From Betaproteobacteria bacterium (GTDB taxonomy: Bacteria > Pseudomonadota > Gammaproteobacteria > Burkholderiales > SG8-39): a stretch of DNA of 14,585 bases. A model generated the notes under the pieces. That model did no database searches. It saw only the letters and a list, made by a program, of their open reading frames with translations, and was not told the DNA's origin. Below are positions 1-14,585 of the stretch, piece after piece (position 1 is the stretch's first letter; the number at the start of each line of letters is the position of its first letter). The stretch covers positions 1-14,585 of the forward strand of contig DAHVFK010000043.1 in the NCBI GenBank assembly GCA_027317055.1, in the 5' to 3' direction. The position numbers were made by a program, and so were the translations under genes.

Positions 1-1
1 C

Positions 2-1216
2 AGCGCCGAAGTGCGCGAAGGGCGCTGGCTCGGGCACACCGGCAGGCGGATCCGCAACGTGATCAACATCGGCATCGGCGGCTCCGACCTCGGGCCGGCG
101 ATGGCCACCCTGGCGCTGCGCCACTACGGCGCGCGCGAGATGACGTTCCGCTTCGTCTCCAACGTCGACGGCACCGACCTTGCCGAGGCGACGCGCGACT
201 TCGAACCGGCGGAAACGCTTTTCATCGTCTGCTCCAAGACCTTCACCACGCTCGAGACGCTCGCCAACGCGCGCAGCGCGCGCGCCTGGAGCCTCGCCGC
301 GCTGCGCGACGAAAAGGCCGTGCGGCGCCACTTCGTCGCGGTCTCGACCAATGCCGGCGAGGTGGCGAAGTTCGGCATCGACCCGGCCAACATGTTCGGC
401 TTCTGGGACTGGGTCGGCGGGCGATATTCGCTCTGCTCGGCGGTCGGCCTGTCGCTCATGCTCTCGATCGGGGCGGAGAACTTCCGCGCCATGCTGGCGG
501 GATTCCACTCCATGGACCGGCACTTTCGCAGCGCGCCGCTGGAGCAGAACCTGCCGGTGCTGATGGGGCTGATCTCGCTCTGGTACAACGAGTTCTTCGG
601 CGCGCAATGCACCGCGGTGCTGCCCTACGAGCAGTACCTGGCGCGCCTGCCCGCCTACCTGCAGCAGCTGGTGATGGAGAGCAACGGCAAGCAGGTGACG
701 CTCGACGGGGCGCGGGTCGACTACCAGACCTCGCCCGTGGTGTGGGGCGAGCCCGGCACCAACGGCCAGCACTCGTTCTACCAGATGCTGCACCAGGGCA
801 CGCGCCTGGTGCCGTGCGACTTGATCGGCTTCTGCCAGCCGCTCAATCCGCTCGAGGGCCACCACGACCTGCTGCTGGCGAACATGTTCGCCCAGGCCGA
901 GGCGCTCGCCTTCGGCAAGAAGGCGGACGACAAGGCGCCGCAGCGCAACTTCGAGGGCAACCGCCCGAGCAACACGATCCTCGCCGAGCGCCTTACGCCG
1001 CGCACCCTGGGCTCGCTGATCGCGCTCTACGAGCACAGTGTGTTCGCCCAGGGCGCGCTGTGGGACATCGACTCGTTCGACCAGTGGGGCGTCGAGCTGG
1101 GCAAGGTGCTGGCGCAGCGCATCGCCGGCGAGCTCCAAAGCGAGGGCGAACCCGAAGCGGCGCACGACAGCTCCACCGCCGCGCTGCTGCGGCGCTACCG
1201 CCGACTACGCGGGTGA
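2..1216 (+). CDS. pgi: Glucose-6-phosphate isomerase, 5'-truncated by the window edge
   Basis: Interconverts glucose 6-phosphate and fructose 6-phosphate in the cytoplasm, linking gluconeogenesis to the glucose-phosphate pool used for glycogen and trehalose. The frame is open from base 2, so the GTG at 11 is an internal valine and not the start. About 140 N-terminal residues are missing compared with the usual ~550. Counting that valine as residue 1, the visible signatures are the sugar-phosphate loop GIGGSDLG (21-28), SKTFTT (75-80), the first PGI signature around WVGGRYSLCSAVGLS (134-148), the catalytic Glu in MESNGK (E223), the His in GTNGQHSF (H254), and the second signature FDQWGVELGK with its catalytic Lys (K365). 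The C-terminus is intact. It lies upstream of glgB on the same strand, separated by 174 nt, so it may belong to a separate transcript. Identity is not in doubt. Confidence 0.97.
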   Translation, partial: SAEVREGRWLGHTGRRIRNVINIGIGGSDLGPAMATLALRHYGAREMTFRFVSNVDGTDLAEATRDFEPAETLFIVCSKTFTTLETLANARSARAWSLAALRDEKAVRRHFVAVSTNAGEVAKFGIDPANMFGFWDWVGGRYSLCSAVGLSLMLSIGAENFRAMLAGFHSMDRHFRSAPLEQNLPVLMGLISLWYNEFFGAQCTAVLPYEQYLARLPAYLQQLVMESNGKQVTLDGARVDYQTSPVVWGEPGTNGQHSFYQMLHQGTRLVPCDLIGFCQPLNPLEGHHDLLLANMFAQAEALAFGKKADDKAPQRNFEGNRPSNTILAERLTPRTLGSLIALYEHSVFAQGALWDIDSFDQWGVELGKVLAQRIAGELQSEGEPEAAHDSSTAALLRRYRRLRG

Positions 1217-1223
1217 CAAGCTG

Positions 1224-1267
1224 TTGATTAGGAAAGGTTTAGCCAGCGCTTCGCCGATGTGTTAAAT
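1224..1267 (+). promoter_or_regulatory. Candidate promoter for the glgB-led cluster
   Basis: The gap between pgi and glgB contains the most AT-rich stretch near the cluster start, including TTGATT (1224-1229), GGTTTAG (about 1236-1242) and TTAAAT (1262-1267). TTAAAT matches four of six positions of a sigma-70 -10 box. The hexamer 17 nt upstream of it (TTAGCC) is a poor -35 box, and the better-looking TTGATT sits too far away. The placement fits a promoter for the downstream genes, but the motif match is weak and no transcript start can be read from sequence alone. Confidence 0.25.
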
Positions 1268-1377
1268 TGTTCACACGCCGCACAGAAGGAATCGGCGCGC
1301 GTCTTTCCAGTTGTCTGCGGGGTCCGCATGGTCGCCGCGACAGTCCACCGCCCAACTGCGCGGCCACCGAAAAAAAC

Positions 1378-1381
1378 GGAG
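1378..1381 (+). promoter_or_regulatory. Shine-Dalgarno GGAG deciding the glgB start
   Basis: GGAG at 1378-1381, following an A-rich run, lies 9 nt before the GTG at 1391 and 12 nt before the TTG at 1394. This supports a non-ATG start for glgB at 1391 over the in-frame GTG at 1259 or ATG at 1328. Those upstream codons would add residues lacking GlgB character and have no comparable ribosome-binding site. Confidence 0.6.
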
Positions 1382-1390
1382 TTAAGCATC

Positions 1391-3266
1391 GTGTTGACCG
1401 ATCACGACGTCTATCTATTCCGCGAAGGCTCGCACGCCCGGCTGTACGACAAGCTCGGCTGCCATCTTTCGGCCGACGGCAAGAGCGCGCAGTTCGCGGT
1501 CTGGGCGCCGAACGCCGAATCAGTATCGGTGATCGGCGAATGGAACAACTGGCAGCCGGACAAGAATCCGCTCACGGTGCGCAGCGACGGCTCCGGCATC
1601 TGGGAAGGCAAGGTATCGAAGGTCGCGCGCGGCCAGGTCTACAAGTACCGCGTGCGCTCGCAGGTCGGCGGCCACGTGGTCGACAAAGCCGATCCGTTCG
1701 GTTTCTTTTCCGAGCACCCGCCCGCCACCGGCTCGCGCGTGTGGACGCTCGAATACGAGTGGAACGACGCCGAGTGGATGAAGACGCGCGCGGCGAGGAA
1801 CGGCCTGGATTCGCCGATGGCGGTCTACGAGATGCACCCCGGCTCGTGGCGGCGCAAGGACGGCGAGTTCCTCACCTACCGCGAGCTGGCGCACGCGCTC
1901 GCGGAGTACATGAACTGGATGGGCTTCACTCACGTCGAGCTGATGCCGATCACCGAGCATCCGTTCTACGGCTCCTGGGGCTACCAGACCACCGGCTACT
2001 TCGCCCCGACCGCGCGCTACGGCACGCCGCAGGACTTCATGTACTTCGTCGATCACCTGCACCAGCAGGGCCTGGGCGTGATCCTCGACTGGGTGCCGTC
2101 GCATTTTCCGACCGACGCGCACGGCCTGGCCTACTTCGACGGCACGCACCTGTACGAGCACGCCGACCCGCGCCAGGGCTTCCACCCCGAGTGGGGCTCG
2201 AGCATCTTCAATTACGGCAGGAACGAGGTGCGCGGCTTTCTCATGTCCTCGGGCATGTTCTGGCTCGACAAGTACCACCTCGACGGGCTGCGCGTGGACG
2301 CCGTGGCCTCGATGCTGTACCTGGACTACGCGAGGAAGGAAGGCGAGTGGATCCCCAACCGCTACGGCGGCAGGGAGAATCTGGAGGCGATCGATTTCCT
2401 GCGCCAGATGAACGAAGCGGCCTACCGCGACCACCCCGACATCGTCACCATCGCCGAGGAGTCCACCGCCTGGCCGATGGTGTCGCGCCCGGTATACGTC
2501 GGGGGCCTGGGCTTCGGCATGAAGTGGAACATGGGCTGGATGCACGACAACCTCTCGTACATGCAAGAGGATCCGATCAACCGCAAGTACCACCACGGCA
2601 AGCTCACCTTCTCGCTCATCTACGCCTTCAACGAGAACTTCGTGCTGCCGCTGTCGCACGACGAGGTGGTGCACGGCAAGGGCTCGCTGATCGGCAAGAT
2701 GCCGGGCGATGCCTGGCAGCAGTTCGCCAACTTGCGCGCGCTGTACGGCTACATGTGGGCCCACCCGGGCAAGAAGATGCTGTTCATGGGCGGCGAGTTC
2801 GCCCAGCGCCGCGAATGGACCCACGACGGCGAGCTCGAATGGTGGGTCAACGAGCAGCCCGCGCACGCCGGCGTGCAGCGCTTCGTCAAGGACCTGAACC
2901 GCGTCTACCGCGAGGAGCCCGCGCTGTACCAGGTCGACTTCTCCTGGGAAGGCTTCGAATGGATCGACGCCAGCGACGCGCTCTCGAGCGTGATCGCGTT
3001 CCTGCGCAAGCCCAAGGCCGGCGCCGGCGCGCCGCTGCTGGTGGTGTGCAACTTCACCCCGCTGCCGCGCACCAACTACGTGGTGGGCGTGCCGCAGCCC
3101 GGGTTCTGGCGCGAGATCGTCAACAGCGACGCGGCCGACTTCGGCGGCGCCGGCTGGGGCAACCTGGGCGGGGTCGAGTCCGCGCCGGTAAGCGCGCATG
3201 GGCGGCCGAACTCGGTCAGCCTCACCCTGCCGCCGCTTTCGACCATCATTCTGAAGCACGAACCCC

Positions 3267-3274
<8 letters not shown>
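1391..3274 (+). CDS. glgB: 1,4-alpha-glucan branching enzyme GlgB (GH13_9 type)
   Basis: Cleaves alpha-1,4 linkages in linear glucan and re-attaches the segment as an alpha-1,6 branch, acting on polymer made by GlgE or GlgA. From the GTG at 1391 the product is 627 residues, shorter than the ~730-residue E. coli enzyme and consistent with forms lacking the extra N-terminal domain. The order is an N-terminal CBM48-like domain (WAPNAESVSVIGEWNNW, 38-54), then the GH13 barrel: region I DWVPSHF (233-239), nucleophile D303 in LRVDAV, acid/base E356 in IAEES, and D424 in LSHDEVVHGKGS. It ends in a C-terminal beta domain. The start was chosen because GGAG sits 9 nt upstream and the protein then opens with LTDHDVYLFREG, a typical GlgB beginning. 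Its end overlaps glgE by 8 nt, suggesting translational coupling. In-frame starts at 1259 and 1328 remain possible. Confidence 0.95.
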
Positions 3275-5291
<2,017 letters not shown>

Positions 5292-5304
5292 GGCACGAGC
5301 CGAA

Positions 5305-8646
<3,342 letters not shown>

Positions 8647-8651
8647 CACCG

Positions 8652-8657
8652 AAGGAG
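8652..8657 (+). promoter_or_regulatory. Strong Shine-Dalgarno AAGGAG for the membrane-protein gene
   Basis: AAGGAG ends 7 nt before the ATG at 8665 and is the best ribosome-binding site in the window; the other genes have weaker or overlapping ones. It fixes the start of the membrane protein and implies that this small gene is translated independently of coupling. Confidence 0.75.
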
Positions 8658-8664
8658 AGCGAGC

Positions 8665-9333
8665 ATGGACAAAGTCGACGTGATGCTGGAACCGGTACGC
8701 GCCATCCTGACCCAGATCGGCGCCTTCCTGCCGCGCCTTGCGCTCGCGATCGCGGTGCTGGTCGCGGGCTGGCTGCTGGCCAAGGTGGCGCGCTTCGCGG
8801 TGGTGAAAGCCCTGCGCGCGATCAACTTCAGCGTGCTCACCGAGCGCGCCGGAATGGACGGATTTCTGAGGCAGGGCGGAATCGAGACCGACACCACCGG
8901 GATCTTCGGCGTGCTGATCTATTGGCTGGTGATCCTCGCCGCGCTGATCATCGCCTTCAACGGCCTCGGGCTGACCTACGTCACCAACCTGCTGCAGATG
9001 GTGATCCTGTTCGTGCCGAAGGTGATCGCCGCGCTGCTGATCCTCGCCTTCGGCGCCTACTTCGCACGCTTCGTGGGCGACGCGGTCGTGACCTACTGCC
9101 GCAATGTCGGGGTGCGCGACGCAAGCCTGCTGGGCAAGCTCGCGCAGTACGCGATCGTCGCCTTCGTGGTGCTGATCGCGCTCGATCAGGTCAGCATCGG
9201 CGGCGACATCATCCGCGAGAGCTTCCTCGTTATCCTGGCCGGCGTCGTGTTCGCTCTCGCGCTCGCGTTCGGCCTGGGCGGGAAGGACTGGGCCGCGAAT
9301 CAGCTCGAGCGCTGGTGGCCGAAGCAGAAATGA
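8665..9333 (+). CDS. Small five-helix membrane protein, MscS-associated conserved TM-helix family, no MscS beta domain
   Basis: A 222-residue integral membrane protein with hydrophobic segments at about 19-45, 79-100, 107-134, 157-176 and 185-205. It ends in a short tail carrying FGLGGKDWAANQLERWW (202-218). The (A/G)FGLGGK(D/E)WA ending resembles the segment around the last helix of TM-helix proteins annotated as mechanosensitive-channel related, but the soluble beta and alpha/beta domain of MscS is absent. Residues 21-55 and 116-150 look like copies of one unit, beginning FLPR and FVPK. Function is unknown. Channel, channel accessory or osmotic sensor roles are inferences from family resemblance and from sitting between treS-mak and glgC. 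The gene has the window's strongest ribosome-binding site and lies 18 nt after treS-mak, so co-transcription is likely. The gene itself is well supported; the family assignment is moderately sure. Confidence 0.85.
   Translation: MDKVDVMLEPVRAILTQIGAFLPRLALAIAVLVAGWLLAKVARFAVVKALRAINFSVLTERAGMDGFLRQGGIETDTTGIFGVLIYWLVILAALIIAFNGLGLTYVTNLLQMVILFVPKVIAALLILAFGAYFARFVGDAVVTYCRNVGVRDASLLGKLAQYAIVAFVVLIALDQVSIGGDIIRESFLVILAGVVFALALAFGLGGKDWAANQLERWWPKQK
8725..9114 (+). repeat. Internal duplication within the membrane protein
   Basis: The encoded segments 21-55 (bases 8725-8829) and 116-150 (9010-9114) align without gaps. Shared or similar positions include F-x-P-(R/K) at the start, a hydrophobic run with a common Gly, A-(K/R) after it, and a common A-V-V. 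Each copy is followed by a further hydrophobic helix. This suggests two tandem TM-helix repeat units at the protein level. I see no obvious DNA-level repeat, so the duplication would be old. The alignment was done by eye. Confidence 0.5.
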
Positions 9334-9341
9334 TCGCTGCA

Positions 9342-9358
9342 TCGCCCCGGCCGGGCGA
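9342..9358 (+). other. GC-rich hairpin in the gap before glgC
   Basis: TCGCCC and GGGCGA form a perfect 6-bp stem around a 5-nt loop (CGGCC), lying between the membrane-protein stop and the glgC start. No T-run follows, so it does not look like an intrinsic terminator. It could modulate read-through or mRNA stability, or be a chance product of the high GC content. Confidence 0.3.
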
Positions 9359-9376
9359 CGGGCTCGAGCGGGTCGA

Positions 9377-10600
9377 ATGAGCGAGCTCGTTGCCGTCGTC
9401 CTCGCTGGCGGCCCCGGCACGCGCCTGATGCCGCTCACCGACGAGCGCTCCAAGCCGGCGGTCCCGTTCGGGGGCCGCTACAGGATTGCCGACTTCGTGC
9501 TCTCCAACCTGGTCAACTCCGGCATCCAGGCGATCTACGTCCTGGTGCAGTACAAGTCGCAGTCGCTGATCGACCACCTTACGCACGGCTGGATCAACGC
9601 ACACGACATCCCGAGCGCCACGATCAGCGTGGTGCCGCCCCAGATGCGCGATGGAGACCTGTGGTTCCAGGGCACCGCCGACGCCGTGCGGCAGAACCAC
9701 GCCCTGCTCGAGCGGAATGCGCCGGACATCGTCGGCATCTTCGGCGCGGATCACATCTATCGCATGGACGTGCGCCAGATGATCGATTTTCATCGCGCCC
9801 GGAAGGCGGGCGTGACGGTGGCCGGACTGCCGGTGCCGCTGCGCGACGCAAACCGCTTCGGCGTCATGAACTGCGAGCGCGATGGCCGCGTCGTCGAGTT
9901 TCTGGAAAAGCCCGCCAGCCCGCCGGCCATGTCCGGCCATCCGGAACATGCCATGGCCTCGATGGGAAACTACATCTTCGATGCGGCAACGCTGCGCGAG
10001 GCGCTGGATGCGATGGCCGGGCGCGAGAAACCGGATTTCGGGCACGATGTCGTGCCGTGGCTGGTGAGCGCCGGCAAAGCCTACGCCTACGACTTTCGCA
10101 GCAATATCGTTCCCGGGGTCGGTGCGAACGAAGAGCCGGGCTACTGGCGCGACGTCGGAACCCTAGAATCGTATTTCGGCGCGCACATGGACGTCCTCGG
10201 CGAGCAGCCCCGGTTCGATCTTTTCAATCCGCAATGGCAGATTCATACCACCGCCTATAACGGACCGGCCGCGCGGTCCTTCGGCGCGACCGTCGAGAAC
10301 TCGATCCTCTGCAGCGGCACGCTGGTGAGCGGCGCGACCGTGCGCAATTCGATCATCGGGCACGAAGTCCGGCTCGAACGCGGCGCCGTGGTCGAAGATT
10401 CGATCGTCATGGACTATTGCGTGATCGGAGCCGGCGCGCACTTGAAGAGGGCAATCGTCGACCGCTATAACGTGGTCGAAGCGGGTAGTATGCTGCACGC
10501 CGGCAGCACGCTCGACCCCGCGCGATATTCGGTCACCAAATCCGGGATCGTGGTCGCGCCCAAGGCCCAGTTCGACCCAACCGTACCGCGTTACTTCTGA
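9377..10600 (+). CDS. glgC: Glucose-1-phosphate adenylyltransferase GlgC (ADP-glucose pyrophosphorylase)
   Basis: Makes ADP-glucose from glucose 1-phosphate and ATP for glycogen synthase GlgA, or for GlgM-type maltose 1-phosphate synthesis. The 407 residues comprise a nucleotidyltransferase domain (1 to about 285) and a C-terminal left-handed beta-helix (about 300-390). Visible elements are the nucleotide loop AGGPGTRL (10-17), SKPAVPFGGRYRIADF (25-40), the WFQGTADAV region (97-104), GADHIYRMD (123-131), VEFLEKP (173-179) with the substrate Lys, and YWRDVGTLESY (256-266). The position matching the E. coli fructose-1,6-bisphosphate-site Lys39 appears to be Glu23, as judged from memory of the E. 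coli sequence, and overall it reads more like actinobacterial GlgC. Local GC is lower than in neighbouring genes. It starts 43 nt after the membrane-protein stop with no clear Shine-Dalgarno and ends 6 nt before glgX. Confidence 0.95.
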   Translation: MSELVAVVLAGGPGTRLMPLTDERSKPAVPFGGRYRIADFVLSNLVNSGIQAIYVLVQYKSQSLIDHLTHGWINAHDIPSATISVVPPQMRDGDLWFQGTADAVRQNHALLERNAPDIVGIFGADHIYRMDVRQMIDFHRARKAGVTVAGLPVPLRDANRFGVMNCERDGRVVEFLEKPASPPAMSGHPEHAMASMGNYIFDAATLREALDAMAGREKPDFGHDVVPWLVSAGKAYAYDFRSNIVPGVGANEEPGYWRDVGTLESYFGAHMDVLGEQPRFDLFNPQWQIHTTAYNGPAARSFGATVENSILCSGTLVSGATVRNSIIGHEVRLERGAVVEDSIVMDYCVIGAGAHLKRAIVDRYNVVEAGSMLHAGSTLDPARYSVTKSGIVVAPKAQFDPTVPRYF

Positions 10601-10606
10601 GGAACC

Positions 10607-12762
<2,156 letters not shown>

Positions 12763-12766
<4 letters not shown>

Positions 12767-14478
12767 AGCGCGCCCACACGATGCCGTTCGGTGCCGAGGC
12801 GCGCGCCGACGGAGTGCGCTTCCGGCTCTGGGCACCGGCACAGAAGCGCGTCGCGCTCGAGCTCGACGGTTCGCGCCACGACACGAAGGCGCTGGCGAAC
12901 GGCTGGCACGAGCTCGTCGTCCCGGGCGTGCGCGCGGGCAGCCGCTACCGCTACCTGCTCGAGGACGGGCTCGCGGTGCCCGACCCCGCCTCTCGCTCGA
13001 ACCCCGACGACGTGCACGGCGCAAGCGCGGTGGTCGATGCGCGCGCCTACGACTGGCGCGACGCCGCCTGGCGTGGGCGCCCGTGGCACGAGGCCGTGGT
13101 CTACGAGCTGCACCTCGGCACCTTCACGCCCGAGGGCACGTTCGCCGCGGCGCGCGCGCGGCTGCCCGAGCTCGCCGCGCTCGGCGTCAGCGCCGTTGAG
13201 CTGATGCCGGTGGCGGATTTTCCGGGCAAGCGCAACTGGGGCTACGACGGCGTGCTGCCGTTCGCCCCCGACGCCTCCTACGGCACGCCCGACGAGCTCA
13301 AGGCGCTGATCGACTCCGCGCACGCGCTCGGGCTGATGGTGCTGCTCGACGTGGTCTACAACCACTTCGGGCCCGAGGGCAACTACCTGCACGCCTACTG
13401 CCCGCAGTTCTTCAATTCGGCGCATCAAACGCCCTGGGGCGCGGCGATCAACTTCGACGGCGCTGACTGCCGCACGGTGCGCGATTTCTTCGTCCACAAC
13501 GCGCTCTACTGGATCGAGGAGTACCACTTCGACGGCCTGCGCCTGGACGCGGTGCACGCAATCCGCGACGGCTCGCAGCCCGATATCGTGTGCGAGATCG
13601 GGCGCGCACTGCGCGAGGGCCCGGGACGCGAGCGCCACGTCCACCTGGTGCTGGAGAACGACAGGAACGAAGCGCACTATCTCGGTCCCTGCGCCAGCGC
13701 GCAGTGGAACGACGACCTGCACCACGCGGCGCACGTGCTGCTCGCCAAGGAAACGGACGGCTACTACGCCGACTACGCCGAGCGCCCGCTCGAGCGGCTC
13801 GGGCGCGCGCTGGCCGAAGGCTTCATCTATCAGGGCGAGCCCTCGGCGTTCCGCGACGGACAAGTACGCGGCGAGCCGAGCGCCGGCCTGCCGCCCTCGG
13901 CCTTCGTTTCGTTCCTTCAGACCCACGACCAGGTCGGCAACCGCGCTTTCGGCGAGCGGCTCGACGCGCTCGCCGAGCCGGCCGCGATGCGCACCGCGCT
14001 CGCCGCTCTGCTCTTGTCGCCGCACGTGCCGATGCTGTTCATGGGCGAGGAGTTCGCCGCCGGGACGCCGTTCCAGTTCTTCTGCGACTTCGGCCCCGAG
14101 CTCGCGGCCGCGGTGACGCGCGGCCGGCGCGGCGAGTTCGAGCGCTTCGCCTCGTTCGCGAAGGAAATTCCAGACCCGAACGACGTCGCGACCTTCCGCC
14201 GCTCGAAGCTCGACTGGGGCGCACGCGACGCTGGGCGCCTTACTCTCGTGCGCGAGCTGCTCGCCCTGCGCCAGAGGCACCTCTTCGCGCGCCTGGCGGG
14301 CGCGCGCAGCGGCACCTCGTCGGTGGACGGCGGGACGCTGAAAGTCGCCTGGCCGCTGGGCGACGGTTCCCGCCTGCACATGTGCCTGCGTTTCGACGGC
14401 CGCGCGCCTTCGCCGGCCCCCGGCGAGGCGATCTACGGCGCAGACGGCATAAGCGTGGCGCGGGAGCCGGCGCGATGA
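12763..14478 (+). CDS. treZ: Malto-oligosyltrehalose trehalohydrolase TreZ (GH13_10)
   Basis: Cleaves the alpha-1,4 bond next to the terminal trehalose of maltooligosyltrehalose, releasing free trehalose; the substrate is made by TreY, not seen in this window. It has 571 residues, normal for the family. The order is an N-terminal CBM48-like domain (FRLWAPAQKRVALEL, 20-34), region I DVVYNHFGPEGNY (196-208), nucleophile D262 in GLRLDAVHAI, acid/base E298 in LVLENDRNE, and D389 in QTHDQVGNRAFGERL. The last is the TreZ-typical ending of region IV and separates it from GlgB and GlgX. The MLFMGEEFA motif follows at 424-432. The start is the ATG of an ATGA that overlaps the glgX stop, indicating translational coupling. 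The open frame extends far upstream inside glgX, but that part has no homology sense. Confidence 0.96.
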
Positions 14479-14585
14479 GCGACGCGCGCGCCGCGCTCGA
14501 GCGCGACTGCGCACGGCTCGGCATCAGCACCACTTGGCACGACATCTGGGGCAAGCGCCACGAGGTGCCCGACGCGAGCCTGCGC
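14475..14585 (+). CDS. malQ: Probable 4-alpha-glucanotransferase MalQ, 3'-truncated by the window edge
   Basis: Only the first 37 codons are present. The ATG lies in an ATGA overlapping the treZ stop, the third overlapping gene junction in the window. The visible product contains LGISTTWHDIWGKRHEVPDA, which resembles the N-terminal domain of proteobacterial MalQ (Leu-Gly-Ile, an aromatic and D-(I/W)-G block, then V-P/S-D-x-x-L). MalQ moves glucan segments between short maltodextrins, which suits the position after glgX and treZ. The catalytic domain lies outside the window, so the assignment rests on this short segment and on context. TreY is the main alternative by gene order, but TreY N-termini start directly with a GH13 barrel (typically a TYRLQ-like segment) and do not look like this. 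Confidence 0.75.
   Translation, partial: MSDARAALERDCARLGISTTWHDIWGKRHEVPDASLR

Noticed and set aside
1259..1390. An N-terminal extension of GlgB from the GTG at 1259 or the ATG at 1328
   Set aside because: The added residues do not resemble GlgB, and the best ribosome-binding site points to 1391. Not fully excluded for the ATG at 1328.
9342..9358. An intrinsic terminator between the membrane-protein gene and glgC
   Set aside because: There is a 6-bp GC stem, but no T-tract follows it and the next gene starts 19 nt later on the same strand, so termination is unlikely.

Overview
The window is a dense, single-strand (+) cluster for glycogen (alpha-glucan) and trehalose metabolism, with about 68-70% GC by eye. 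Almost every base is coding. The organism is probably a high-GC Pseudomonadota, and Betaproteobacteria is my best guess. That guess rests on the GC content, the fused TreS-maltokinase, the short GlgB and the GlgE/GlgX/TreZ/MalQ gene set. No rRNA or other phylogenetic marker is present, so the taxonomy is inference.

Layout: the window opens inside pgi (glucose-6-phosphate isomerase, N-terminus cut off by the window edge). A 174-nt gap follows, holding the only convincing room for a promoter, and then a run of tightly packed genes: glgB (branching enzyme), glgE (maltosyltransferase, overlapping glgB by 8 nt), a treS-mak fusion (trehalose synthase plus maltokinase, 13 nt downstream of glgE), a small five-helix membrane protein of the MscS-associated TM-helix type (18 nt downstream, strong ribosome-binding site), glgC (ADP-glucose pyrophosphorylase, 43 nt downstream), glgX (debranching enzyme, 6 nt downstream), treZ (maltooligosyltrehalose trehalohydrolase, ATGA overlap) and the first 37 codons of what looks like malQ (4-alpha-glucanotransferase, ATGA overlap), cut by the right edge.

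How the genes work together (family knowledge plus inference): Pgi feeds glucose 6-phosphate. TreS interconverts trehalose and maltose, the Mak domain phosphorylates maltose to maltose 1-phosphate, GlgE transfers the maltosyl unit onto alpha-1,4-glucan, and GlgB adds branches. GlgC makes ADP-glucose for the classical GlgA (or GlgM) route. In the other direction GlgX removes branches, MalQ rearranges the short maltodextrins, and TreZ (with a TreY not seen here) releases trehalose. One apparent transcription unit thus encodes most of a trehalose-to-glucan-to-trehalose cycle. GlgA/GlgM, Pgm, TreY and GlgP are not in the window. Five GH13-family genes (glgB, glgE, treS, glgX, treZ) all keep their catalytic triad.

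The least explained element is the 222-residue membrane protein in the middle of the cluster. It looks like an internally duplicated TM-helix protein with no MscS beta domain, and it could link membrane tension or osmotic state to trehalose/glycogen turnover. I saw no mobile element, CRISPR array, tRNA or rRNA. The very long minus-strand open frames are codon-bias shadows.
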